From Flaviflexus equikiangi (GTDB lineage Bacteria > Actinomycetota > Actinomycetes > Actinomycetales > Actinomycetaceae), in contig NZ_CP059676.1 of assembly GCF_014069875.1 (NCBI RefSeq), positions 1,984,001 to 2,048,000 on the forward strand: a DNA stretch of 64,000 bases, read 5' to 3'. How positions within the stretch are numbered: the first letter of the stretch is position 1; every line of letters begins with the position of its first letter. Position numbers and translations under genes: made by a program. The notes under the pieces were generated by a model, which saw only the letters and a program-made list of their open reading frames with translations, did no database searches and was not told where the DNA came from. Shown here piece after piece: positions 42,727-51,895 of this stretch.

Positions 42727-45585
42727 TCAGCTTTCTGGGAGTCCGCCGGAAAGCAGCGTCGCAAGGTGAACACCGTGACGGTCGGCCAAGCTCTCGGCCT
42801 GGGTTCGGCAGGAGAAGCCGTCTGCCAGGAAGACGGCGTGCGGATGGTCGCGAAGGGCTGGCAGGAGCGCCCCCTCCGCCACCTTGCGGGAGATATCTGC
42901 GTGCCCCCTCTCCATCCCGAAGTTCCCCGCCATGCCGCAGCATCCGGACAGCTCGACGACGTCTGCCCCGGTACGGGACAGGAGCTCCGCGTCCGTCTTC
43001 CAACCCATGACCGAATAGTGATGGCAGTGCGGCTGGGCCACGACTGTCGTGCCTGTCAGGTCGGGCAGGACGAGGCGGTCGGGACCGAGCGGTGCCGGCG
43101 CCAGCAGGATCTCGGCCAACGTGTACGTGTTGTCGGCCACGAGGCGAGACCGCGGGTCCTCCGATAGGAGCTCGGGAAGATCGTCGCGGAGCACGGCCGT
43201 GCACGAGGGTTCGACTCCGACGATCGGGATCCCGTTCATGGCGAACGGAGCCAGCTCGGCGAGAAGCCCCTCCAGCTGGTGTCTCGCCCCGTCCAACTGG
43301 CCCGTCGTGATCCAGGTCAGCCCGCAGCACACGGGCTTCTTCGGGACGAGGACCGTGTAGCCGGCACGTTCGAGCACCTCGACCATGGCGCGCGCACCAT
43401 CGGTATCGAGAGTCTCCGAGAACGAATCCGCCCACAGCATGACGTACTTCGCTGCATGATTTCCAGCCGAGGAGGACAGGCCGGCGGCGGATGCCCAGCG
43501 GGAGAACCTGCGAGTCGCGAGGGACGGCATCGTCCTCTCCGTGTCCACTCCCGCGAGCGCGAACACCGTCTTCTTCACAGGGGCGACAGACATGGCTGCG
43601 TTCGCAAGCTTCGCGACCGTGGGCACGAGCGTGGCCAGCTTCGTCCATCGCGGCAGCTGGCCCAGTAGGTAATGCAGCTTCGGGCGGATCTTGCCCTTGT
43701 GGGCGCGGTAGAGCACTTCGGACTTGTATCGCGCCACGTCGACCCCGCTCGGGCAGTCAGCCGAGCACGCCTTGCATGCCAGGCACAGGTCGAGGGATTG
43801 GAAGACCTCTTCGGAGCCCCAGTCGGCGATCAGCTGTCCGTTCGCGACCTCTTCGAGGATACGGGCACGGCCGCGGGTCACGTCCTTCTCGTCCTTCGTG
43901 GCCTGGTAGGAGGGGCACATGAAGCCGCCGTTCGCCCTCGTGTCGGCACGGCAGGCGCCGACGCCCGTGCACCGGTGCACGGCGGTTGTGAAGTCTCCTC
44001 CGTCCTCGGAGAAGGCGAAGCCGGTCCCCGTCGTCCCGCCGCCCGGAATCGGGCGGGCATAGGGCCTGCGAAGGTTCGCGTCGAGAGGATCGGGATCGAC
44101 GATGATGCCGGGGTTGAGGGTCTTGCCCGGGTCGAAAAGGTTCTTGACGTGGGAGAAGAGCGTCATCATCTCCGGGCTGTACATGCGGCTCAGCAGTTCC
44201 GAGCGCGCCCTGCCGTCACCGTGTTCGCCCGAGAGGGAACCGCCGTAGGAGGTGACCAGGTCTGCTGCGTCTTCGAGGAACGCCCGCGTCTTCGGAACGC
44301 CGCTCGGATCGGACAGCGGCATGTCGATGCGGACGTGCACGCAGCCGTCGCCGAAGTGCCCGTAGAGGATCCCGTCCACCCCGTGATCGGACATGACTGC
44401 CGTCATATCCCGCAGGTAGGCGCCCAGGTGCTCCGGCGGCACCGCGGAGTCTTCCCAGCCCGGCCATGCCTCCCTGCCGCGGGGAGACCGTCCCCCGAGC
44501 CCCGCACCGTCGGCGCGAATCTTCCACAGTGCTGCCGATTCGGGGCCCTGCGGAGCGATCCGGTACGAGGTCGTGCCCGCGACGGCGAGAACGGATTGGA
44601 CGCGATCGGCGACGATATCGGGAGATTCCCCTTCGAAGGCGCCGACCTCGACCATGAGCCAGCCGCCTCCGGCCGGAAGCTCGGGCACTCCCCCGCGTGC
44701 CCGCTCGACGATGTCGACGAGCCGACGATCCAGCCCTTCGATCGCGAGGGGCTTGAGGGGGAGGATTGCGGGGACGGCGTCGGCGGCCCGGATCATGTCC
44801 TCGTAGCCGAGGACGATGAGGGTGGTGCCGGATGCGAGGGGGACGAGGGCGACCTCCGCTTCGAGAACGGTTGCCAGGGTGCCTTCGCTGCCCACGAGGA
44901 ACTTGGCCAGGTCGCGGCCGTTCTCCGGCAGGAGGTGTTCGAGAGAGTAGCCGGAGACCTGCCTCGAGAACCTGCCGGAGTGTGTCCGGATCTGGGCGAG
45001 ATGGGAGTCGACGAGCTCCGTCAGTCCGGCAACGGAGGAGCCTTTCTCTGCCGTGTACCGGCGCCCCAGTCCGTCGATCACGTCGAGGCTGATGACGTTC
45101 TCGGCGGTCTTCCCCCAGGCGACAGCGTGCGGCCCGCACGCATTGTTGCCGATCATTCCGCCGATCGTCGCCCTGTTGGATGTCGATGGGTCGGGGCCGA
45201 AGCGGAGCCCGTGGCGTGCCGCCTCTTTCTGCAGCGTCGTCAGGATCGTGCCGGGTTGCACACGTGCCGTGCGGGCCTCTGGATCGACCGAGATGACGTT
45301 GGTGAGATGACGGGACAGGTCGAGCACGAGGCCAGTCCCGATCGAGTTGCCCGCGATCGAGGTGCCTCCCCCGCGGATGGTCAACGGGATGCCCTCTTCG
45401 CGTGCGAAGTTCTGGGCGGTGACGATATCGTCCGAGGACGAGGGGAACGCGACAATCTGGGGGACGACACGATAGTTCGACGCATCCGTCGCATACTCAG
45501 CCCGTCGGCGGATCCCGGTTTCGACCTCTCCCGAGATAAGCCCCGAGAGGCGGGTCGCGATCGTGTCAACCTGTGTCGTTGTCAT
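42727..45585 (-). CDS. FAD-binding and Fe-S-binding oxidoreductase (GlcD-GlcF/YdiJ-like fusion)
   Basis: This 952-residue protein combines three modules. The first is an FAD-binding PCMH-type domain (IRGGGTSIAGNS near residue 70, NNACGPHA near 150). The second is the FAD-oxidase C-terminal domain (YGHFGDGCVHVR near 410). The third is an iron-sulfur part with a CLACKACSADCP [4Fe-4S] motif and two CCG domains (KPVCCGL, SGCCGMAGNFG). Such proteins oxidise 2-hydroxy acids, for example D-2-hydroxyglutarate, D-lactate or glycolate, and feed electrons to the respiratory chain. Which acid is used here cannot be read. The gene is monocistronic. Confidence 0.85.
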   Translation of the reverse strand: MTTTQVDTIATRLSGLISGEVETGIRRRAEYATDASNYRVVPQIVAFPSSSDDIVTAQNFAREEGIPLTIRGGGTSIAGNSIGTGLVLDLSRHLTNVISVDPEARTARVQPGTILTTLQKEAARHGLRFGPDPSTSNRATIGGMIGNNACGPHAVAWGKTAENVISLDVIDGLGRRYTAEKGSSVAGLTELVDSHLAQIRTHSGRFSRQVSGYSLEHLLPENGRDLAKFLVGSEGTLATVLEAEVALVPLASGTTLIVLGYEDMIRAADAVPAILPLKPLAIEGLDRRLVDIVERARGGVPELPAGGGWLMVEVGAFEGESPDIVADRVQSVLAVAGTTSYRIAPQGPESAALWKIRADGAGLGGRSPRGREAWPGWEDSAVPPEHLGAYLRDMTAVMSDHGVDGILYGHFGDGCVHVRIDMPLSDPSGVPKTRAFLEDAADLVTSYGGSLSGEHGDGRARSELLSRMYSPEMMTLFSHVKNLFDPGKTLNPGIIVDPDPLDANLRRPYARPIPGGGTTGTGFAFSEDGGDFTTAVHRCTGVGACRADTRANGGFMCPSYQATKDEKDVTRGRARILEEVANGQLIADWGSEEVFQSLDLCLACKACSADCPSGVDVARYKSEVLYRAHKGKIRPKLHYLLGQLPRWTKLATLVPTVAKLANAAMSVAPVKKTVFALAGVDTERTMPSLATRRFSRWASAAGLSSSAGNHAAKYVMLWADSFSETLDTDGARAMVEVLERAGYTVLVPKKPVCCGLTWITTGQLDGARHQLEGLLAELAPFAMNGIPIVGVEPSCTAVLRDDLPELLSEDPRSRLVADNTYTLAEILLAPAPLGPDRLVLPDLTGTTVVAQPHCHHYSVMGWKTDAELLSRTGADVVELSGCCGMAGNFGMERGHADISRKVAEGALLPALRDHPHAVFLADGFSCRTQAESLADRHGVHLATLLSGGLPES

Positions 45586-45625
45586 GCGTCAAGTGTGGCA
45601 CATGCTGGGCTCGTGAACCTGGGAG

Positions 45626-45856
45626 CTACATCCTTCGGACACTCATGAGGGGGCACCCCCGGCAGCCTGCCGGAAGGACGTCCGCGGGGGCGATAGCAGC
45701 ACACGTGCCCGTCCCACATCCGGACACCGTCGGCGCCCCGAGACGTTCCCTGTGGTCGACGGCGAGCCTCACGAGTTCGGGATCGACCGATGCGGTGCGC
45801 GCCATCGATTCGATACTCCCGCCGCCCAGGAGAGCCGACATGACCCGTGATTTCAC
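45626..45856 (-). CDS. feoC: Small FeoC-like Fe-S/winged-helix protein
   Basis: This 76-residue protein starts at a GTG overlapping the feoB stop (GTGA). A short helical N-terminal half (SIESMARTASVDPELVRLAVDHR) looks like a winged helix, and cysteines follow at 47, 52, 65 and 68, the last pair in CRGC. Small proteins of this kind follow feoB in many bacteria and are thought to sense iron or oxygen and modulate FeoB. The assignment rests on position and cysteine pattern; sequence similarity is weak. Confidence 0.65.
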   Translation of the reverse strand: MKSRVMSALLGGGSIESMARTASVDPELVRLAVDHRERLGAPTVSGCGTGTCAAIAPADVLPAGCRGCPLMSVRRM

Positions 45857-47856
45857 AGGAGTGATCCGATCTGGAAGACGGCAACCGCCAAGAGCCAGGC
45901 GAGGACGAGCTGGGCGCCGAATGCTCCGGCCGTGATCCGCCATCCCAATATCCGCTTCTGCTCAGCCAGAGTTGCCACGCACGGCGTGTAGGCGAGGACG
46001 AAGACGAGGAAAGCGAGTGCCGCCGCCTGACCATGCCCGCCGGAGGCATCATCGAAATCGGCCCGCAGTCTCTCGCCCAGGTCCGAGCCCTCAGCATCCT
46101 CATACGAGTTCTCTTCCGGCTCGTCCACCTGGTAGGACTGCGAAAGCGCCGCGACAACAGTTTCCTTTGCCACGATTCCGGTGAGGAGTGCGGCGGACGC
46201 ATGCCAGTCGTTGAATCCTGCCGGGGCGAACACCGGGGCGATCGTTTGGGCGACCTCCGCGTACAGCGAATCCTCGACCGGAACATCGGCAAGATCGTGG
46301 TCGCCTGTCACGGGGATCGCCATGAGGCCCCACATGATCGTCAGCATGACGACAATCGTGACGCCCGCGCCCTTGAGGAAGGCAAGCGCCCGGCGGGCAG
46401 CAGACAGGAAGACGGTCGTCACGCCCGGCTTCTGATAGGCGGGCAGGACGAGGAACAGCGGGTCCGCGCTCGTATCATCTGAGAACACGAGTTTGAGGAG
46501 AAGCCCACCGGCGATCACGAGGAGGACGGAACCGATATACATCGCGAACACGACAGTTCCGGCATGGCTCGGGAAGAACGTCGCGGCGATAAGAATGTAG
46601 ACCGTGAGCCGGGCCGCGCAGGATGTGAGCGGCACGAGAAGCGCCGTCACGGTGCGGTGCGCGGCGTTCGGGAGAGTCTTGGTGGCCGCGAGCGCAGGCA
46701 GGTTGCACCCGAACCCGACGATCAGAGGCAGGACGGCGCGACCATCGAGCCCGATGGACCGCATGAGGCGGTCGGCGAGAAGCGCCGCTCTCGCCAAGTA
46801 TCCCGAATCTTCAAGCAGTGCGAGTGCGAAGAACATGATGAACATGAGAGGCACGAACGACAGCACGACGCCGATGCCGGCAAGGATGCCGTCGATGAGG
46901 AGGGACTCGACCCATGTGTCCGACAGGCCGAGAGCGCCCGTCAATGCGAGAGCCCAGTCGGTGACGGGGCCGCCGACGAAACCTTCCGCCCACTCCATGA
47001 CGGGAGCGGCCACGCTCGTCGTCAGCTGGAACAGGCCCCACAGCACGCCGAGCAGGATGAGGATGCCGGCGACCGGGTTGAGGAGGACCCGGTCCACCCT
47101 GTCCGAGAACGTCGTGTCGATACGGGGGCGCTTCGCACCGAGACGGGAGGAGACCACCTCCACCCAGGCGAACACGTCGTCAGCATCTTCGAGAAGCTCC
47201 GCGAGCGTCGTCGCATCCGCCGCCTGCGTCGAGCCGCAGCAGTCCCCACCCTCAGCGCACGTACACGCCTTCGCATCCGGGCCGATCAGGAAAGGCAACA
47301 CATCGAGGCCTGTCCGCACCGCGCCAGCCAAATCCTCGAGCCCGAGACCATGACGGGGATCGATGGCGACAACGGGAACACCGAGAACGCTCGACATCGT
47401 CTCGGTATCGATCTCGACGCCTTCGGCGCGCGCCACGTCGACCATGGAGAGGGCAACGATAACGGGCAGGCCGACACGAGACAGCTGGCCGAGGAGGTAG
47501 AGGGAGCGGGAGAGCGCAGTCGCGTCAAGAACGGCGACGACAAGGTCGGGCTTCCCACCCTCGACCTGAATATCACCCGTCAGGAGCTCAGTGACGACCT
47601 GCTCGTCCGCGGAACGAGCAAGCAGCGAGTACGTGCCCGGGGAGTCGACGACGGTGAGCTGACTGCCGAACGCACGCCACCCGCCGGTCGAGAGGTCCAC
47701 CGTCGTGCCCGGAGCATTCCGAATATCCTGGCGCGCCCCTGTCAGACGATTGAACAGCGTGGACTTTCCAACGTTCGGGTTGCCGACGAGAAGGATCCGA
47801 GGGCTGCCGACAAGAGTGGGGGCACCGGAGCTCGGCCCGCAGTGGGAGCAGGTCAT
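45853..47856 (-). CDS. feoB: Ferrous iron transport protein B
   Basis: This 667-residue protein has a G domain (P-loop GNPNVGKST, residues 25-33; G3 DSPG, 71-74), a guanine-dissociation-inhibitor-like linker and the FeoB membrane domain with paired Gate motifs (VGFGCNLPAL and YTPCVATLAE). It imports Fe2+. Two cysteine features are unusual: an N-terminal Cys3/Cys6 pair, and a Cys198/200/206/207 cluster in the linker. Either may bind iron on the cytoplasmic side. The start overlaps the feoA stop, and feoC follows. Confidence 0.93.
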   Translation of the reverse strand: MTCSHCGPSSGAPTLVGSPRILLVGNPNVGKSTLFNRLTGARQDIRNAPGTTVDLSTGGWRAFGSQLTVVDSPGTYSLLARSADEQVVTELLTGDIQVEGGKPDLVVAVLDATALSRSLYLLGQLSRVGLPVIVALSMVDVARAEGVEIDTETMSSVLGVPVVAIDPRHGLGLEDLAGAVRTGLDVLPFLIGPDAKACTCAEGGDCCGSTQAADATTLAELLEDADDVFAWVEVVSSRLGAKRPRIDTTFSDRVDRVLLNPVAGILILLGVLWGLFQLTTSVAAPVMEWAEGFVGGPVTDWALALTGALGLSDTWVESLLIDGILAGIGVVLSFVPLMFIMFFALALLEDSGYLARAALLADRLMRSIGLDGRAVLPLIVGFGCNLPALAATKTLPNAAHRTVTALLVPLTSCAARLTVYILIAATFFPSHAGTVVFAMYIGSVLLVIAGGLLLKLVFSDDTSADPLFLVLPAYQKPGVTTVFLSAARRALAFLKGAGVTIVVMLTIMWGLMAIPVTGDHDLADVPVEDSLYAEVAQTIAPVFAPAGFNDWHASAALLTGIVAKETVVAALSQSYQVDEPEENSYEDAEGSDLGERLRADFDDASGGHGQAAALAFLVFVLAYTPCVATLAEQKRILGWRITAGAFGAQLVLAWLLAVAVFQIGSLL

Positions 47857-48101
47857 GAGATCGCCTTCGGCATGGGAACACCGTCACAGGGTTCCACGTG
47901 GATTCTGGCAGCTGCAGCCCTGTCGAGGGCGAGACGCCCACCGTCGATATCGAGGACAGTGCCCCCGAACAGGGTTCGCTGGGTGACTCGGATGATCGCA
48001 CCCGGACGCAGACCGAGTTCGCGTGCCCGCAGGCGCCCCGATTCGATCCCTAAGGAGACGACGCGGGCCTGCTGATTGGCGGGCCAAGAGCTGAGCTTCA
48101 T
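47853..48101 (-). CDS. feoA: Ferrous iron transport protein A
   Basis: This 82-residue SH3-like protein is the cytosolic partner of FeoB, with the typical ELGLRPGAIIRV and GTVLDIDGGRLALD strands. The ATG lies 6 nt after TAACCT on the minus strand without a ribosome site, indicating a leaderless transcript. That -10 element partly overlaps a DtxR/IdeR-type box. The stop overlaps feoB. Confidence 0.88.
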   Translation of the reverse strand: MKLSSWPANQQARVVSLGIESGRLRARELGLRPGAIIRVTQRTLFGGTVLDIDGGRLALDRAAAARIHVEPCDGVPMPKAIS

Positions 48102-48110
48102 ACCTCAAGG

Positions 48111-48129
48111 TTAGGTATGGCTAACCAAC
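48111..48129. promoter_or_regulatory. DtxR/IdeR-type iron box upstream of feoABC
   Basis: The 19 bases match 15 positions of the iron-box consensus TTAGGTTAGGCTAACCTAA. They overlap the feoA -10 element at 48108-48113. Iron-bound DtxR/IdeR would therefore block transcription of the ferrous iron importer when iron is plentiful. Confidence 0.75.
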
Positions 48130-48180
48130 CCCGCGAGGGACCTTAGTCTGCCCAGGCGTGTGAGGTCGGACGGGACAAGA

Positions 48181-48211
48181 AGGGCGGGTGGCTGCACCAG
48201 CCACCCGCCCT
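48181..48211 (-). terminator. Terminator of the RpiB-family gene
   Basis: A perfect 14-bp stem starting AGGGCGGGTGG around a 3-nt loop lies about 15 nt after the stop on the minus strand. Confidence 0.8.
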
Positions 48212-48225
48212 CTGTTGAACGAGGC

Positions 48226-48681
48226 TCAGTCCTCTTCGTAGGCGCAGAGCGCGTCGACCTTGGCGGCCGATGCTGAGGTCTCGTCGAATTCGTAGTTGAG
48301 GAATTCCTTGGCGAGACGGCGAGCGAGCTCCTTGCCGATGACGCGTTCGCCGAGGCAGAGAACCTGGGCATTGTTCGAGAGCACGAGGCGCTCGACCGAG
48401 AACGAGTCGTGTGCGGTGGAGGCGCGGATGCCCTTCACCTTGTTCGCTGCCATCGCCACGCCCATGCCCGTGCCGCAGACGAAGATGCCGCGGTCGGCCT
48501 TGCCTTCGGCGATCATACGGGCAGCGTTGACGGCGACGTGCGGGTAGTCGACATCTTCGCCCTGCTTGACGCCGGCGTCGATGACTTCATCCACCCGGGG
48601 GTCGTTCTCGAGGTCAGCCTTGATGGCATCCTTGTAATTCACTCCGGCGATATCGCCGGCAACAACAACGCGAAAACCCAT
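48226..48681 (-). CDS. RpiB/LacAB-family sugar-phosphate isomerase
   Basis: This 151-residue protein has the RpiB active-site cysteine Cys69 in VCGTGMG, preceded by YPHVA and followed by NNAQVLCLGERV. The family includes ribose-5-phosphate isomerase B, galactose-6-phosphate isomerase and tetrulose-phosphate isomerases. The usual RpiB N-terminus with GSDHAG reads AGDIAG here, so the substrate may not be ribose 5-phosphate. AAAGGAAAA serves as ribosome site. It is monocistronic. A link to the polyol operon at 1-10337 is possible but distant. Confidence 0.82.
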   Translation of the reverse strand: MGFRVVVAGDIAGVNYKDAIKADLENDPRVDEVIDAGVKQGEDVDYPHVAVNAARMIAEGKADRGIFVCGTGMGVAMAANKVKGIRASTAHDSFSVERLVLSNNAQVLCLGERVIGKELARRLAKEFLNYEFDETSASAAKVDALCAYEED

Positions 48682-48994
48682 GTTCTTTTCCTTTCGATGG
48701 TGTCGGAAACGCCGGGTGGCCGACCAGGATCGACCGGGTGCCTGCGCCGCCGACGCGGCTCGTCGTCTCCGTACTCTCCGCAGCCGCGTTCACCACGACT
48801 GCTTAGGTCAAGACTATCCCCTCGGCCGACCGTCACGTCGAGACATATCACTTCCGAAACCCCCGCAGGGTCCTTCCTGCAAACGCGTGACCTGGCTTTT
48901 TAATCAGGAGTGCGATCGTCTCTCGCGGACGCTCACGTTTGGTGATGTGCAGCATGATGGGGCGGCACGTTCGTGCCGCCCCATCATCGGAGAA
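48682..48994. other. Intergenic region between rpiB-like gene and ppdK
   Basis: About 270 nt upstream of the RpiB-family gene contain no gene or motif that I recognise. The part nearest ppdK holds its terminator (48954-48987). Confidence 0.5.
48954..48987 (-). terminator. Terminator of ppdK
   Basis: A perfect 16-bp stem beginning ATGATGGGGCGGCACG with a 2-nt loop lies 7 nt beyond the ppdK stop on the minus strand. Confidence 0.85.
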
Positions 48995-51712
48995 CTAGTC
49001 CCAGGGCTGGGATTCGTTGCTGACCGCTGCGCGGCCCGCTTCCAGGCGTGCGACAGGCACGCGGAACGGGGAGCAGGAGACGTAGTCGAGTCCGACAGCG
49101 TCGAAGAAGTGGATCGACTGCGGGTCGCCTCCGTGTTCGCCACAGACACCGCACTTGATGTCGGGTTTCACGGATCGAGCCTTCTCGACGCCCACGGCGA
49201 CGAGCTTGCCGACACCGCGCACATCGATCGATTCGAACGGCGAGACGCCGAACACGCCGAGGTCGAAGTACTCGTTGAAGAACGTGGACTCGACGTCGTC
49301 GCGGGAGAAGCCCCACGCCGTCTGGGTCAGGTCGTTCGTGCCGAAGGAGAAGAAGTCCGACTCCTCGGTCAGCGAGTGCGCTGTCATGGCCGCTCGCGGC
49401 AGCTCGATCATCGCACCGATCTGGATGTTGAGCGTGACGCCCCTGCTCTCCTCGACGGCGGCGATGATCTCCTCAGCGTCTTCCCGAATGATCTGGAGCT
49501 CTCGAACAGAGCCCACGAGCGGGACCATGATCTCGGGGCGGGGATCCCCACCGGCCTCGATCCGATCCGCCGCGGCCTCCGCGATTGCCCGGATCTGCAG
49601 TCCGAACAGGCCGCGAATCTTCAGGCCGAGACGCACGCCGCGCAAGCCCAGCATCGGGTTCTGCTCGTGCTGCTCTCGAACAGCCTTGAGAAGCTTCCGC
49701 TCCTTCTCCGTGACCTCGACCCCGGTGGCCTCCTTGACGGCGATCTTGACCGTCAGGTCGGTGATGTCGGGCAGGAACTCGTGGAGAGGGGGATCGATGA
49801 GACGGATCGTGGTCGGCAGACCATCCATCGCCTCGAGGATGCCGACGAAGTCTCCGCGCTGCAGCGGGCTCAGCGCCTCGAAGGCCGCATTCTGCTCTTC
49901 GGGCGTCTCGGCGAGAATCACCGTCTCGATCAGCTGGCGCCGATCTCCGAGGAACATGTGCTCCGTGCGGCAGAGGCCGATGCCGGTGGCACCGAACTTC
50001 CTGGCGCGCGCCACATCCTCCGGCGCGTCCGCATTGGCCCGCACCTTGAGACGTGCACGCTTGTCGGCGTGCGTGAGGAGCAGGTCGACGGCGGCGACGA
50101 GCTCCTTCGTCTCGTCATCGTGAGCGGCTGCGATGCCGGCCTCGAGCCCCTCTTCGATGTAGATCGAGACAGGGGAGGGAGTGACGGGAACATCGCCCAG
50201 GTAGACGTAGCCGGAGGTGCCATCGATCGCGATGACATCGCCCGCCTTGAGCACGCGATCCGAGCCGCGAATGGTCACGGTCTCGGTCGACTCATCGACA
50301 TAGAGCTCTTCGGCGCCCACGACACAGCACCTGCCCATGCCGCGCGCGACAACGGCAGCGTGGGAGGTCTTGCCGCCGCGAGCGGTGAGGATGCCGGAGG
50401 CGACGACCATGCCTTCGAGATCGTCGGGGTTGGTTTCGCGGCGCACGAGGATGACGTCGGCGCCGGCCTTCGTTCTCGCGACCGCTTCAGCGTTGTTGAA
50501 GACGATCTCACCCACGGCCGCACCCGGAGATGCTGCCATGCCCTTCGTCAGGGTGATCTTCTCGGCCTCGTCATCGAACTGGGGGAAGAGCAGCTGGGTG
50601 AGCTGTTCGCCGTTGACGCGGGTCAGGGCCTCGTCACGGGTGATGAGGCGCTCCTCGACGAGCTGCGATGCGATGCGGAACGCGGCGGACGCGGTCCTCT
50701 TGCCGACGCGGGTCTGCAGGAGCCAGAGCTTGCCCTCTTCGACCGTGAACTCGATATCGCACATGTCCCGATAGTGGGTTTCGAGCGTGTGGAGGTTGGC
50801 CATGAGCTCGTTGTAGGACTTCTCGTCGAGTTCCTTGAGAGCATCGAGCGGCAGGGTGTTGCGGATGCCGGCGACGACGTCCTCACCCTGTGCGTTGACG
50901 AGGTAGTCTCCGTAGACGCCCGTGTGGCCCGTCGATGGGTCACGGGTGAAGCACACACCGGTACCCGACTTTTCTCCCATGTTGCCGAACACCATCGCCT
51001 GGACGTTGACTGCGGTGCCCAGATCGTGGGGGATGCGCTCGCGGCGCCGATAGATTTTCGCGCGATCCGTGTTCCACGAGCGGAAGACGGCCTCGATCGC
51101 CTTGTCCATCTGCTCGCGCGGGGTCTGCGGGAACGGAACACCCGTCTCGCGTTCGACAATGTCCTTGTAGACGTCGACGAGTTCCTTGAGGGCGTCGACA
51201 TCGAGCTCGGTGTCCTGGGTGACGCCGCGCTTGTCCTTCGCAGCATCGAGAGCATCGGCGAAGTAGTCGCCGTCGATGTCGAGGACGGTCTTGCCGAACA
51301 TCTGGATGAGTCGGCGGTAGGAATCCCACGCGAAGCGAGGGTTGCCCGACTTGCGTGCCAGGCCCTCGACGGACTGATCGTTGAGGCCGATGTTGAGCAC
51401 TGTCTCCATCATGCCGGGCATGGAGAACTTCGCGCCCGAGCGGACTGACAGGAGAAGCAGGTCGTCTGGATCGCCCAGCTTCTTGCCCATATCCGCTTCC
51501 ATCTGCCGGAGCGCGGTCGTCACCTCGACACCGAGGGTGTCCGGGGAGGAGCCCTGGGCGAGGTAGGCGCGGCAGGCCTCCGTCGTAATGGTGAACCCCG
51601 GGGGTACCGGAATTCCGAGCTTCATCATCTCTGCAAGGTTCGCGCCCTTGCCGCCGAGAAGATCCTTCTTGTCCTTGTCACCTTCGGTGAAGGCAAAGAC
51701 ATATTTCGTCAT
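48995..51712 (-). CDS. ppdK: Pyruvate, phosphate dikinase
   Basis: This 905-residue protein has the full PPDK architecture: an N-terminal ATP-grasp domain (GGKGANLAEM; SVRSGAKFSMPGMMET), the swivelling phosphohistidine domain with GGKTSHAAVVARG near residue 460, and a C-terminal PEP/pyruvate TIM barrel (GLCRTEHM; GTNDLTQ). It interconverts pyruvate, ATP and phosphate with PEP, AMP and pyrophosphate, which can support gluconeogenesis or pyrophosphate-based glycolysis. A GGAGG site precedes the ATG, and a perfect 5-bp inverted repeat lies about 40 nt upstream. Confidence 0.95.
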   Translation of the reverse strand: MTKYVFAFTEGDKDKKDLLGGKGANLAEMMKLGIPVPPGFTITTEACRAYLAQGSSPDTLGVEVTTALRQMEADMGKKLGDPDDLLLLSVRSGAKFSMPGMMETVLNIGLNDQSVEGLARKSGNPRFAWDSYRRLIQMFGKTVLDIDGDYFADALDAAKDKRGVTQDTELDVDALKELVDVYKDIVERETGVPFPQTPREQMDKAIEAVFRSWNTDRAKIYRRRERIPHDLGTAVNVQAMVFGNMGEKSGTGVCFTRDPSTGHTGVYGDYLVNAQGEDVVAGIRNTLPLDALKELDEKSYNELMANLHTLETHYRDMCDIEFTVEEGKLWLLQTRVGKRTASAAFRIASQLVEERLITRDEALTRVNGEQLTQLLFPQFDDEAEKITLTKGMAASPGAAVGEIVFNNAEAVARTKAGADVILVRRETNPDDLEGMVVASGILTARGGKTSHAAVVARGMGRCCVVGAEELYVDESTETVTIRGSDRVLKAGDVIAIDGTSGYVYLGDVPVTPSPVSIYIEEGLEAGIAAAHDDETKELVAAVDLLLTHADKRARLKVRANADAPEDVARARKFGATGIGLCRTEHMFLGDRRQLIETVILAETPEEQNAAFEALSPLQRGDFVGILEAMDGLPTTIRLIDPPLHEFLPDITDLTVKIAVKEATGVEVTEKERKLLKAVREQHEQNPMLGLRGVRLGLKIRGLFGLQIRAIAEAAADRIEAGGDPRPEIMVPLVGSVRELQIIREDAEEIIAAVEESRGVTLNIQIGAMIELPRAAMTAHSLTEESDFFSFGTNDLTQTAWGFSRDDVESTFFNEYFDLGVFGVSPFESIDVRGVGKLVAVGVEKARSVKPDIKCGVCGEHGGDPQSIHFFDAVGLDYVSCSPFRVPVARLEAGRAAVSNESQPWD

Positions 51713-51749
51713 CAGTATCCTCCGTTGGACCTGTCCGTAATGTGTAGTA

Positions 51750-51763
51750 CGTCACGAATGACG
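51750..51763. promoter_or_regulatory. Small inverted repeat between ppdK and the HdeD gene
   Basis: CGTCA and TGACG flank 4 nt in the divergent promoter region, 37 nt upstream of ppdK. A TTGACA box at 51843-51848 could be the -35 of the HdeD gene, but no well-spaced -10 is evident. Confidence 0.3.
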
Positions 51764-51895
51764 GTAACACTTGCGACCCACCCGTGTTGTGACTTTGGTC
51801 CCAACGATCATTTTGGCCCGGAATGCCAACGGAAAATAGTGATTGACACTGACGCGCGCTAAAGTGAACTCATACTAATCAGAGAGGTTCCGCCC

